Assembly: GCF_013359755.1 (NCBI RefSeq)
Contig: NZ_JABMCJ010000072.1
Location: 124,001 to 188,000, forward strand
Length of the DNA: 64,000 bases
Direction: 5' to 3'
DNA from: Tardiphaga robiniae
GTDB taxonomy: Bacteria; Pseudomonadota; Alphaproteobacteria; Rhizobiales; Xanthobacteraceae
Shown here: piece by piece, positions 20,075 through 29,084 of the stretch
Layout of the letters: the number at the start of each line of letters is the position of its first letter
Numbering within the stretch: the first letter of the stretch is position 1
Position numbers and translations under genes: made by a program
The notes under the pieces: model-generated
What the model was told of the DNA's origin: nothing
Databases searched by the model: none
The model's input: only the letters and a program-made list of their open reading frames with translations

Positions 20075-21723
20075 GCCCACTCCGCTTCCTGCAGCGACCG
20101 CCAACTGATCTTGTTGCTTTCCGAGCGCGGCAGGCTATCGACCAGCACCACCGAGCGTGGCGTCTTGTAATTGGCCATGGCGCCGCGCGCCCAGCCGATG
20201 ATCTCGTCTGCCGTTGTCGACGATTTGGCCGCATCATGCAGCACCACCAGCGCCTTCACCGACTCTCCGCGATAGCTGTCCGGCGTCGAGATGATGCAGC
20301 ACTCCTTGATGGCGGGATGGCCATACATGATGGACTCGACTTCCGCCGGCCACACCTTGAAGCCACTGACATTGATCATCCGCTTCAGCCGGTCGACCGC
20401 GAAGAAATAGCCGTCACGATCGCGATAGCCGAGATCGCCGGTGCGCAGGAAGCGCTTGCCGCCCAGCGTGACGAATGCGGTCTCGTTCGCTTCAGGCTTG
20501 TTCCAGTAGTTTTGCAGCACCTGCGGGCCGTTGACCACGATCTCGCCGATTGCGTCACTGCCGAGCTCGGTCAGCGTGTCTGGATCGATGATCCGCGCAT
20601 CCGTCTGATGCACCGGGATGCCGAGGCACTGCCGCCTCGGCACTTCCATCGGATTGATGTGGGTCGGCGACATGGTCTCGGTCATGCCGTAGCCCTCGAC
20701 GAATTCGAGGCTAAAGCGGGTCTTCAACCGTTCGGCCACCGCCACCGGCATTGCCGCGCCGCCGCCGGTGATGACCTTGAGCTTCGCAAAACACGCTTCA
20801 CGAAATGTCGGGCTGGAGAGCACGTCGACGATCATGGTCGGCGCCGCGTTCCAGAAGGTAACGCCATGGGCCTCGAACAGATCAGGGATCAGGTCCTTAT
20901 CCCAGCGCGCCATCAGCATCAGCGTCGCGCCGACCGAGATCGCCGCATTCATCGAGCCCTGCATGCCCGCCACATGAAAGAACGGCTGCGCGCCAGTCAG
21001 CACATCGTCGCCACCGAGCCGGTACCAGCGCGCCTGCAGCACTGCCGTGAATAGCACGCTCGAGTGCAGATGCATGCAGGCCTTCGGCTTGCCCGTGGTG
21101 CCGGATGTGTAAGGGAACAGGCAGAGATCGGCTGGCGTCGCGGTCATCGGCGACGGCGTCTCGTTGCGAGCGATCACATAATCCCAGGCGCGCCAACCCG
21201 GCGCCGTGGGGCACGATCCGTTTTGCGTCACGCAGGCTGGCAGCGTGTAAGGCGATGTCTCGGGCACATAGTCGCGATAGTGCGCGACGATGATGCTGTT
21301 GATGACGTTGCCAAGCAGCGGTGCAAAAACATCGACGAGATCGCTGCCGACGATCGCCACCGTGGCGCCGCTGTCGGACGCGATATAGTCGAGTTCGGCG
21401 GTCTTGTTCATCGGGTTGATCGGCACAACCACGGCGTCGGCCCGCATGACGGCGTAATACGCGATCACATATTGCGGCGAATTCTGCAGCGCGACCATCA
21501 CGCGGTCACCGCGCTTCACCCCGCAGATGTTCTGCAGATAGCCGGCAAGCGCGTCTACCTGCCGTAACAATTCCGCGTAAGTGAGAACTCCGCCGTAGAA
21601 CAGCGTGGCCGGATGATCCGGCCGCGCTGTCGCCGCCCGTACCAGCGCGTCGTAGAGGACGCCTTCAGGCAGCGGCAGCGTGTGCGGTTCGCCGGGCGGC
21701 CAGAACGGAGAGACAGCATTCAC
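20071..21723 (-). CDS. Acyl-CoA synthetase (AMP-forming)
   Basis: 550 residues of the ANL superfamily. AMP-binding P-loop YTSGTTGKPK, then YGMTET, GDLGYRD and the C-terminal lysine in SESNKISW. It activates a carboxylic acid to its CoA thioester at the cost of ATP to AMP. The acid cannot be predicted. Within a run of overlapping or close minus-strand genes with the aminotransferase and Hyu genes, so it probably acts in their pathway. Confidence 0.92.
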   Translation of the reverse strand: MNAVSPFWPPGEPHTLPLPEGVLYDALVRAATARPDHPATLFYGGVLTYAELLRQVDALAGYLQNICGVKRGDRVMVALQNSPQYVIAYYAVMRADAVVVPINPMNKTAELDYIASDSGATVAIVGSDLVDVFAPLLGNVINSIIVAHYRDYVPETSPYTLPACVTQNGSCPTAPGWRAWDYVIARNETPSPMTATPADLCLFPYTSGTTGKPKACMHLHSSVLFTAVLQARWYRLGGDDVLTGAQPFFHVAGMQGSMNAAISVGATLMLMARWDKDLIPDLFEAHGVTFWNAAPTMIVDVLSSPTFREACFAKLKVITGGGAAMPVAVAERLKTRFSLEFVEGYGMTETMSPTHINPMEVPRRQCLGIPVHQTDARIIDPDTLTELGSDAIGEIVVNGPQVLQNYWNKPEANETAFVTLGGKRFLRTGDLGYRDRDGYFFAVDRLKRMINVSGFKVWPAEVESIMYGHPAIKECCIISTPDSYRGESVKALVVLHDAAKSSTTADEIIGWARGAMANYKTPRSVVLVDSLPRSESNKISWRSLQEAEWA

Positions 21724-21758
21724 GGCAAGCCTCCTGACAGGTACATTTCAGCAATTAA

Positions 21759-22124
21759 TCAGGCGAAGAAGTGCCACACCTTGGCAATGATCTGCCAGCG
21801 GCTATCGATCTTGATGAAGGAAAGTTCGTTGACGAAGCGCTTCGGCAGATACATGTCCTTGACGCGCGCATGGGCCGTAGTCGGCGATGCCACAGACACG
21901 CTCACGATCTCGTCCTCGCGCGGGTCGCCCCGCGACGCCGATGACGGCCGCGCGGCAACCATGCCCATATAGGTTTCGAGATCGAGATTGACGAGCGTGC
22001 CATCGGTTGCCGAGGATAGCCGCACCTGCGGGTGCAACACCCGACGGAAGCCGGCGACATCGCCGCGATAGAGCGCTTCGAAATAGCCGGCGATGACGGC
22101 GCGGATGTCCTGTTCGTCTTGCAT
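21759..22124 (-). CDS. NTF2-like / lumazine-binding-type small protein
   Basis: 121 residues from ATG 22124 (MQDEQDIRAVIAGYFEALYRGD). The helix, the LHPQVRLSS strand and the C-terminal W.II.KVWHFF fit the NTF2-like superfamily (SnoaL / putative lumazine-binding type). Such cone-shaped domains bind small ligands or catalyse simple isomerisations or dehydrations. No clear catalytic pair can be chosen. Placed between the aminotransferase and ligase genes, so a role in the same pathway is likely. Confidence 0.75.
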   Translation of the reverse strand: MQDEQDIRAVIAGYFEALYRGDVAGFRRVLHPQVRLSSATDGTLVNLDLETYMGMVAARPSSASRGDPREDEIVSVSVASPTTAHARVKDMYLPKRFVNELSFIKIDSRWQIIAKVWHFFA

Positions 22125-22147
22125 CTTCAAGTCTCTGTTGTCGTGTG

Positions 22148-23461
22148 TCAGTTGAGGTCGCCGGAACGCGCATGTTCCTGGTCGGCAAGTTCGAGTCCGT
22201 GGTCGAGCGCTGCGAGCAGCCGCTCGGCATCCTGCTCGCTGATGATCAGCGGCGGAGCCAGGAACAGCGAGGTCTGCTCGCCGCTGGTGCCAATCACTGC
22301 GCCGGCTTCCATCGCCCGCGCGGCGACGCGTGAGGCGATCGGATTTTCCATGGTGTCGGCGGCCCATGAACGCCAGTCGGGCCCATGTACTTCGACGGTC
22401 CAGTGCAGGCCCTGGCCGGCAACGCGGCTGACGCTCGGATGGTTACGCGCGATTTCGAGCAGGCGCTTCGTGAAGAACACTTCCATGGCGCGCACGCGCG
22501 CCAGAATGTCTTCTTCCGTAACCACATTGAGATAGGCGCTGATGGCGGCCATGCTGATCGGATGGCCGCGGAGCGTGCCGTAGTTCTGCCAGCTCGATCC
22601 CTTGAGCTGCTCGACGATCTTCTTCGAGACCACCACTGCGGCAACCGCTGCAGCACCACCGCCGAGCGACTTGCCCATGGTGACGATATCCGGACGGCTC
22701 TTGGCGCCTTGGAAAGCGAACCAGCGGCCGGAGCGGCCGGCACCGGTGACGACTTCGTCGGCAATCCAGATCGAATTCGCCTTGGCGGCGTGATCAGCGA
22801 CCTCGTCCTGATATTCGCCGTCGTAGTAATTGCCACCCTGCGTGTAGTCGATGATGGTCGCCGCCGTGTCCGCCAGAATAGTGCCAGCATCGGCGAGAAC
22901 ATCCTTCACCGGCTGGTTGCTCAGCGGCGCGCCAAAGATCGCCCCGTCAGGTGCAGGCAGGATCTTCACCGGCGCCATCGGGGCCGGCAGACGCGAACCG
23001 CCGGCCTGCACGGCGAGCCCACCATGCCAGTGCGGCTGCACAGTCATGCTGCGCGAGAGACCGACGAGGCCGTGATAGGCGCGCTCGCGCGTCGCCAATG
23101 CCGTCTTCTGCGACAGGGCCTGGCACAACGATAGCGCCATGTCGTTGGCCTCGCTGCCGCTGATGCAGAAGCGCACGCCGCCGACCCAATCCTCTTCGCC
23201 CGCAAAGGCCGTGCCGATCAGATCATCGGCAGCTTTCTCGCGACCGATCCAGGTCCAGCCTTCGTTGACGACCGGCGTATCCGCGGCTGCACGAATGGCT
23301 TCCACCATTTTCGGGTGGCGATGACCGAGCCCGCCACCGGTATTGCTGCCGTCGATCAGGCGACGCCCATCCTGCAGATGGAAATATACGCCTTCGCCGC
23401 CAACCACGGTCAGGGGTGCGCTATCGCCTGCATTGAGGCCCGTCCGCAAAAGTCTGCTCAT
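22148..23461 (-). CDS. Class III aminotransferase
   Basis: 437 residues, fold type I PLP enzyme. PLP lysine K264 in TMGKSLGGG, cofactor aspartate D235 in WIADEVVTGAGR, and SGSEAND at 101-107. It resembles glutamate-1-semialdehyde aminomutase and omega-aminotransferases, so it likely transfers an amino group from an amine or omega-amino acid. The substrate is unknown. Genes on both sides are on the same strand. Confidence 0.9.
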   Translation of the reverse strand: MSRLLRTGLNAGDSAPLTVVGGEGVYFHLQDGRRLIDGSNTGGGLGHRHPKMVEAIRAAADTPVVNEGWTWIGREKAADDLIGTAFAGEEDWVGGVRFCISGSEANDMALSLCQALSQKTALATRERAYHGLVGLSRSMTVQPHWHGGLAVQAGGSRLPAPMAPVKILPAPDGAIFGAPLSNQPVKDVLADAGTILADTAATIIDYTQGGNYYDGEYQDEVADHAAKANSIWIADEVVTGAGRSGRWFAFQGAKSRPDIVTMGKSLGGGAAAVAAVVVSKKIVEQLKGSSWQNYGTLRGHPISMAAISAYLNVVTEEDILARVRAMEVFFTKRLLEIARNHPSVSRVAGQGLHWTVEVHGPDWRSWAADTMENPIASRVAARAMEAGAVIGTSGEQTSLFLAPPLIISEQDAERLLAALDHGLELADQEHARSGDLN

Positions 23462-23489
23462 CGATTATCCTTTTCCTTGCGGAGGTGCA

Positions 23490-25061
23490 TCACGCGCGGC
23501 CATAGCCGCCGCCGCCGCACATCTCGATGGTGATGAGATCGTCCCGTTGCAGCACGAGGTTCGACTTGCCCTCGACATCGATCACCTCGTCGCCCCGCGT
23601 GAGCGTGAGGCGTGCGGTCTTGCCGGGTGCGCCGCCCTTCAGGCCAAACGGGGGAATAAGCTTGCGCTCGACGCAACTGGTCAGATGCATGCTCGGCGCA
23701 AGGATGCGGTAGCTGCGCACGACACCGTCGCCGCCCGGATAGGCGCCAGCGCCGCCGGAGCCCCAGCGGATCGCCTGCTGCTCGACGCGAATATTGTAGT
23801 TGGCCTCGATGGCCTCCGCCGGCGTGTTGGAGGTGTTCGTCAGGTGCACGCGGGTCGCAGCGCAGCCGGCGCGGTCATGCCGCGCGCCCTCGCCGCCGGC
23901 ATGGACCTCGTACAGCATCTTCCACGAGCCATCCTGCCGCGGCTCGGCGAAAGAGAGCATGCCTGACGTGGTGGCGCCGCCCGACGACAGCCGCTCCGGA
24001 ATCACATCCTGCATGGCCAGGAAGATCGCATCGACGATGCGCAGCGACGTCTCGTGATTACCGGCCGCCACCGGCGCGGTGAGACCGGGTTCGAAGATCG
24101 AGCCCGGACGGGTGATGATGGTGAGCGGACGCAACGCGCCGCCATTCTGCTGCATATCACGCCCGCTCATGATGCGCGCGCTATAGGCCACCGCGGATTT
24201 CGCGATGAAGGACGTCGTATTGCAGAAATTCGAGACCCGGTCGCAACTGCCGGACAGATCGAACGTCGCTTCGTCGCCCTTGATCGTGATCTTGACATGG
24301 ATGCGGGCCGGTTCATCGCCAGGGCCGCCGTCATCGAGGAAATCTTCGCCTTCATAGACGCCGTCAGGTAGCCCGAGAATGGCTTCGCGCATTTCGGCTT
24401 CGGAGAGATCGTGCAGCCGCGACAGCGCCGCCACGAACATTGCCTTGCCGTGCTGCTTGCACAATTCGACGATGCGCTTTTCGCCGGCCAGTGTGCAGGC
24501 AATCTGGCCGAGCAGATCGCCCTCGCAGGATTCGGGATCGCGGACATTCACCTTGAGGAACTGGACGATGGCATCGCTGACGCCTGCTGCCGTGGCGATC
24601 TTGATCGGCGGAATCCGCAGTGCTTCCTGAAAGGTGTCGATGGCCTTGGCGAGATAGCTGCCAGGCCAGGTGCCGCCGATATCGGGCCAATGCGCGAGAC
24701 TGACGGCGAAAGCGACGATGTCCCCCTCGAAGAACACCGGGCGAACGACCTTAACGTCGTTGAGGTGATTGCCGCCGAGCGCGCCGAGATTATAGATCAG
24801 CACATCGCCTTCGCTCAGCGTCGCAGCCGGCACGACCTTCAGCAATTCGCGGATCGTATAGGCCATGGCGCCGAGATGAACGGGGATGTCGCGGCCCTGC
24901 CCGACCAGTTCGCCCTGCGCATCGGTGATCGCCGAAGACAGATCACCGGCCTCGCGCAGCAGCGGTGAACGCGCCGAACGTGTCATCACCAGGCTCATCT
25001 CTTCCGCTGCGGCCGACAGGCCATGGCGGATCACCTCGACGGCGAACGGGTCGAGCTTCAT
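23490..25061 (-). CDS. hyuB: Hydantoinase B / oxoprolinase-type subunit
   Basis: 523 residues from ATG 25061 (MKLDPFAVEVIRHGL), overlapping the hyuA stop in ATGA. Typical HyuB features: SPLLREAGDLSSAI, GQGRDIPVHLGAM, the Gly-rich GGHETSLRIVD-like region and AIRWGSGGAGAYPGG. With HyuA it forms ATP-dependent enzymes that open hydantoins or 5-oxoproline, or that carboxylate ketones (acetone and acetophenone carboxylases). The reaction here is undetermined. Confidence 0.93.
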   Translation of the reverse strand: MKLDPFAVEVIRHGLSAAAEEMSLVMTRSARSPLLREAGDLSSAITDAQGELVGQGRDIPVHLGAMAYTIRELLKVVPAATLSEGDVLIYNLGALGGNHLNDVKVVRPVFFEGDIVAFAVSLAHWPDIGGTWPGSYLAKAIDTFQEALRIPPIKIATAAGVSDAIVQFLKVNVRDPESCEGDLLGQIACTLAGEKRIVELCKQHGKAMFVAALSRLHDLSEAEMREAILGLPDGVYEGEDFLDDGGPGDEPARIHVKITIKGDEATFDLSGSCDRVSNFCNTTSFIAKSAVAYSARIMSGRDMQQNGGALRPLTIITRPGSIFEPGLTAPVAAGNHETSLRIVDAIFLAMQDVIPERLSSGGATTSGMLSFAEPRQDGSWKMLYEVHAGGEGARHDRAGCAATRVHLTNTSNTPAEAIEANYNIRVEQQAIRWGSGGAGAYPGGDGVVRSYRILAPSMHLTSCVERKLIPPFGLKGGAPGKTARLTLTRGDEVIDVEGKSNLVLQRDDLITIEMCGGGGYGRA

Positions 25062-27058
25062 GACATCACCTTCGCGAGATAGAGGTTGCCATTGGCATCC
25101 GGCGTCGCCTGCCATTGCGGTGGCAGCACCACGGTGGACCAAGCGTCTTCGATGATCGCAGGGCCAATAATGGTGTCGGTCATCGCGCTGCGATCGATCA
25201 CATCGGTCATCACATCCAGTGCGCCATCGAACGAACAGCGGCGCCTGGGAGTCGCCATGGTGCGCAGCGCCGTCTTTGGACGGCTGACTTCGGTGGTCGA
25301 GGGCTGGCGGGCCTGCGCACGCACGGATTCGATCACGCAGCTCTCGCTGGTCGCATAGCCGAACAATTCGCGATGCTTGACGAGGAAGTCCTGCCGCAGC
25401 TTGTCGACGTCCAGCGGCATCGTGAACGGCACCGGGATCGCATCGGCCTGCGCGGCATAGCGCATCAGCGCGACCAGTTCGGTCTGGATCGACGCGCGCG
25501 GAATCGCATTGGCCAGCAGAGGTGCAAAGGTCTGCTCGACCAGCGCTTCGATGCGCTGCGTGACCTTGGCCAGGTCAATTCCGTCCAGCGCCACGCGCAA
25601 CGTCTGCTGCTGCAGGAAGCTGAAATCCGCAGTCAGACATCCCAGCGCGGAGAAGGCGCTGGACGCAGCGGGCACCACGATCTCTGTGATCCCGTAGAGT
25701 TCGGCGAGGCCCGCCGCATGCATCGGGCCACCACCGCCAAACGCCAACAGCGTACAGTCGCGACCATCGATGCCGCGTTCGACCGTCACGCGGCGCAGCG
25801 CGCGGGCCATGGTGGCATTCGCGACGCGGATGATGCCGAGCGCGGTCTCAGTAAGGCTGAGTCCAAGGCCCTGCGCGATCGGCTCGATCACGCGGGCTGC
25901 GGCATCGACAGCTATGCCGATGCGGTCGCCGAGCTTGGTTTCGGGGTTGAGATAACCGAGCAGCGCATTGGCATCGGTGATGGTCGGCCTGGTGCCGCCA
26001 CGGCCATAGCAGGCTGGGCCCGGCTCGGAGCCGGCACTTTCCGGCCCGACGGTCAGACCGCCTGCGCCCGCGCGCACGATGGAGCCACCGCCGGCGCCGA
26101 TGGAATGCACCGCGAGCATCGGCTGACGCAGCGGGCGATCGCCAAGCATCTTGCCGTCGGCCATCTCCGCCTGACCATCGACGATGAGGCAGACGTCGGT
26201 CGTCGTGCCGCCCATATCGAAAGTGAGCACGCGGGATTTTTTGAGCTGGCGCGCGATGCTGACCGAGGCCGCGACGCCGGCGGCCGGGCCAGACATCGCC
26301 ATCACCAGCGGGCGGCGTTTGACGGCAGAAATCGGGATCATCGCGCCGGCGGAATGAAAGACCTGCAGGCCCGGACCGATGGGCAGACGCTCTTCAAGCT
26401 CGCTCAGATATTCCACCGCAATTGGCATCGCCGCCGCATTGAACGCCGTCGACGACGTGCGCTCATATTCGCGCGCTTCGGGATTGATCTCATGCGACAG
26501 CGAGACATGCGGCACGATGGTCTTCAGCCGTTCCGCCAGCATCTGTTCATGGACGGGATTGGCATAGGCATGCAGCAGCGAGACGGCGACGCTTTCCACG
26601 CCGGTCTCCTTCAGCCAGGCGATCAGGCGTTCGATCTCGGCTTCGGCCAGCGGCTTCAAAACCTGACCTTCATGGTCGAGACGCTCATCGAGCGCGAAGC
26701 ACAATTCACGCGGCACCAGCGCCTTGGCCTTTGGCGCGATGTCCAGACGATAGAGATCGCGGCGGCGATATCTGGCGATCTCCAGAACGTCCTCGAACCC
26801 CTTGGTCGCGATCAGGGCGATCCTGGGCAGACGCTCCTCGACGATCGCATTGGTGATCCGGGTGGTGCCATGAATGAAACGCTTCACATCGCTCTTGCGC
26901 AGGCCGACCGCCTCGATCGCTTCCAGCATCGCCTGCACCGGCGCATGTGGGCGCGACGGCACTTTGGCGATCCGCGTCTCTGACGTGTCGCGCCGAATGG
27001 CGATGATATCGGTGAAGGTGCCACCGATGTCGGTTCCGATTTCCCAGATATTCGTCAC
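25058..27058 (-). CDS. hyuA: Hydantoinase A / oxoprolinase-type subunit
   Basis: 666 residues. ATP-binding DIGGTFTDI at 10-18, then HGTTRITNAIVE, MGGTTTDVC and GGGPMHAAGL are the usual hydantoinase A signatures (actin-like ATPase fold). It works with the next gene (4-base overlap). The pair, together with a CoA ligase and a thiolase-like protein, resembles the layout of acetophenone carboxylase clusters, but the thiolase lacks its Cys and subunits like ApcB-E are not all present. Confidence 0.93.
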   Translation of the reverse strand: MTNIWEIGTDIGGTFTDIIAIRRDTSETRIAKVPSRPHAPVQAMLEAIEAVGLRKSDVKRFIHGTTRITNAIVEERLPRIALIATKGFEDVLEIARYRRRDLYRLDIAPKAKALVPRELCFALDERLDHEGQVLKPLAEAEIERLIAWLKETGVESVAVSLLHAYANPVHEQMLAERLKTIVPHVSLSHEINPEAREYERTSSTAFNAAAMPIAVEYLSELEERLPIGPGLQVFHSAGAMIPISAVKRRPLVMAMSGPAAGVAASVSIARQLKKSRVLTFDMGGTTTDVCLIVDGQAEMADGKMLGDRPLRQPMLAVHSIGAGGGSIVRAGAGGLTVGPESAGSEPGPACYGRGGTRPTITDANALLGYLNPETKLGDRIGIAVDAAARVIEPIAQGLGLSLTETALGIIRVANATMARALRRVTVERGIDGRDCTLLAFGGGGPMHAAGLAELYGITEIVVPAASSAFSALGCLTADFSFLQQQTLRVALDGIDLAKVTQRIEALVEQTFAPLLANAIPRASIQTELVALMRYAAQADAIPVPFTMPLDVDKLRQDFLVKHRELFGYATSESCVIESVRAQARQPSTTEVSRPKTALRTMATPRRRCSFDGALDVMTDVIDRSAMTDTIIGPAIIEDAWSTVVLPPQWQATPDANGNLYLAKVMS

Positions 27059-27132
27059 GCGCGTTGGTCCCGCTTTCGTTCAGGGCCGGCGATGCAGCAC
27101 AAGGGCTACATCGTCGGGTCGTTCGTCTTCGC

Positions 27133-28743
27133 TTACTTGCGGGCGAGATCGCGGAAGTCGACTTGGCGGTGAAACCAGTAGGTGTAGCCATCGAGTTGCG
27201 GGATCGTCACGGCGTCCTGGTTAGCCTGCCACAAGAGCACCAGCGGAATTTCCTTGACGTATTCCGCGATCATCTGCTTGCCCATCTCATCATACTTGGC
27301 CTGATCCTGCTCGAACCGAGCCTGATTGGCCAGTTTCACCACCAGCTCGTCATTCCAGGAGCTGTAATTCCAGCGCTGGTTACCGGTGAAGAAATTGCGG
27401 AAGAAGTAATCGGTGGTCGGCAGCCAGGCGGTGGAACCTTCGGTGAAGAACGGCAGCTTCTTCTCGGTGATCTGCGTCGACATCTGCGAGTCCGGCAGCT
27501 TCTGCACGTCGACCTCAATGTTGAGCTTCGCCAGCGCCTCCTTCAGCAGCGCCGCCATCGGCTCGGTGACAGCGGCGGAGCCGACATTGATGCTGAAAGT
27601 GGTCTTGAAGCCCTTCTCGAAACCGGCTTCAGCCAGAAGCTGCTTGGCCTTGGCCATATCGGTCTTCGCCGGCATCGGCTGCGGGAAATCGGCATTCGGC
27701 GGCGACGTCCACGATGCGCCGAACAGCGGAAAGCCACGTTTGAAGATTGCTGCGCTGAACATGTCGTTATAGGGCAGCGCCATGGCGATGGCCTGACGGA
27801 CCTTGAGATTGTCGAACGGCGCCATCTGCGTGTTGAAGGCGATCATGGTGAAGCCGTTGGTCTGCGGCGTCGATTCCACCTTGACCTTGCCGCGCTGTTG
27901 CAGCGACGGTACGTCGCTGGCCTGCAGATCGATGGCGATGTCGGCATCGCCCTTCTCGATCAGATTGGCCCGCGTAGCGGGATCGCCGATGGTCTGTTCG
28001 ATAACGCGCTTGAAGTAAGGAAGCTTGCCGTCACGACCGCTCTTCCAGTTGTCGTTGCGCTTCAGGATCAACTGTTCACCCGGCTTGAACATCTCGACCG
28101 TGTAGGCGCCCGAGCCGGCGGTATTGGTCTTCAGCCATTCCTGAGCCCAGGGATCTTCGGCTGTCGCATGCTGCTTCGCGAGCTTGCTGTTGAAGATCGG
28201 CGCCAGCGGTGTGGCGAGATTGGCCAGCGCCAGACGATCCGCTTTGGGTAGTGTTACAGTGATCGTGCGATCATCGACCATCGCGAACTGCTCGGCCTTG
28301 GTCAGCGATCCCGTGCCCATTTGCCCTGCAGCAATAGATTTGGCCGTGACGGCACGATCGAGCGACCATTTCACGTCTTCTGCGGTGACGGGCGTGCCAT
28401 CGTGCCACTTGGTATCGCGCAGCTTGAAGGTGATCTTCAGCCCGTCCGGGCTGACCTCATAGCTCTCGGCCAATTCGCCGCGGATCTTGCTGCGGTCGAA
28501 TACCCAGACGCCGTTCTCGTCGCGCTTGCGGTCGAAGGCCACAAGGCGGTCATAGATGCTGGTCGAGACGCCGAACGCCTCGCGCGTCGCCCCCGGCGTG
28601 GTCGGGTCCAGCGTGGGGATATTGTTACCGGTCACCTGACGCAGCGTCTCCGCACGCGTCTGCGCCTGTGCCGCCGCTGGTGTGAGCACCATGAGCAGCA
28701 CGCTGCCCGTCAATCTCAACAAACGTCCGCGATCAGCCATCAT
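27133..28743 (-). CDS. ABC transporter substrate-binding protein, family 5
   Basis: 536 residues with a signal peptide (1-28, ending AAAQAQ) and the family 5 (DppA/OppA-like) layout: LDPTTPG, WHDGTPVTAEDV and NTQMAPFDNLKVRQAI. It captures peptides or other amine compounds in the periplasm. No family 5 permease or ATPase genes lie beside it in this window, so it must use components encoded elsewhere. It is 75 bases upstream of hyuA in the same direction and probably delivers the pathway's substrate. Confidence 0.9.
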   Translation of the reverse strand: MMADRGRLLRLTGSVLLMVLTPAAAQAQTRAETLRQVTGNNIPTLDPTTPGATREAFGVSTSIYDRLVAFDRKRDENGVWVFDRSKIRGELAESYEVSPDGLKITFKLRDTKWHDGTPVTAEDVKWSLDRAVTAKSIAAGQMGTGSLTKAEQFAMVDDRTITVTLPKADRLALANLATPLAPIFNSKLAKQHATAEDPWAQEWLKTNTAGSGAYTVEMFKPGEQLILKRNDNWKSGRDGKLPYFKRVIEQTIGDPATRANLIEKGDADIAIDLQASDVPSLQQRGKVKVESTPQTNGFTMIAFNTQMAPFDNLKVRQAIAMALPYNDMFSAAIFKRGFPLFGASWTSPPNADFPQPMPAKTDMAKAKQLLAEAGFEKGFKTTFSINVGSAAVTEPMAALLKEALAKLNIEVDVQKLPDSQMSTQITEKKLPFFTEGSTAWLPTTDYFFRNFFTGNQRWNYSSWNDELVVKLANQARFEQDQAKYDEMGKQMIAEYVKEIPLVLLWQANQDAVTIPQLDGYTYWFHRQVDFRDLARK

Positions 28744-29084
28744 CTGCCACCGTCCCCTGTCGAACCTCGTTCTGCAAATCTTGGCGCGTCGCGCGCATCC
28801 GGATAGAGCCAGACTCGCTGGAAACGACTAGGCCAGATTGCCGGACGCAGCGTAACGCGCGAGCGATGGGCCAAGGTGCTTGGTTACAGTGCAAATGCTG
28901 CACGCGAATGCAGCAACGATCCCATCGGCGCGCCGATCCATTCAGACGCAGGATGTGCGGCAGTTATCGCGCTATCGATGGTTCGACGCGATCGCGCCTT
29001 GGCGGCGGCCGGGAGCACCCCGCCGAAGATTGCGCAATTCGCGGGCGCGTGACCACTGCCGGGAAACGCATATGGCGGATCGGA
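28744..29084. other. 341-base intergenic region between the MocR gene and the binding-protein gene
   Basis: No gene seen. A perfect dyad TGCTGCA-CGCGAA-TGCAGCA lies at 28896-28915 and could be an operator for the family 5 binding protein / hyu operon. The adjacent MocR regulator is the obvious candidate protein, but there is no direct evidence. Confidence 0.35.

Noticed and set aside
25115-26983. 622-codon open frame on the plus strand
   Set aside because: Antisense shadow of hyuA, with the same Arg/His/Asp-rich composition and no recognisable domain.
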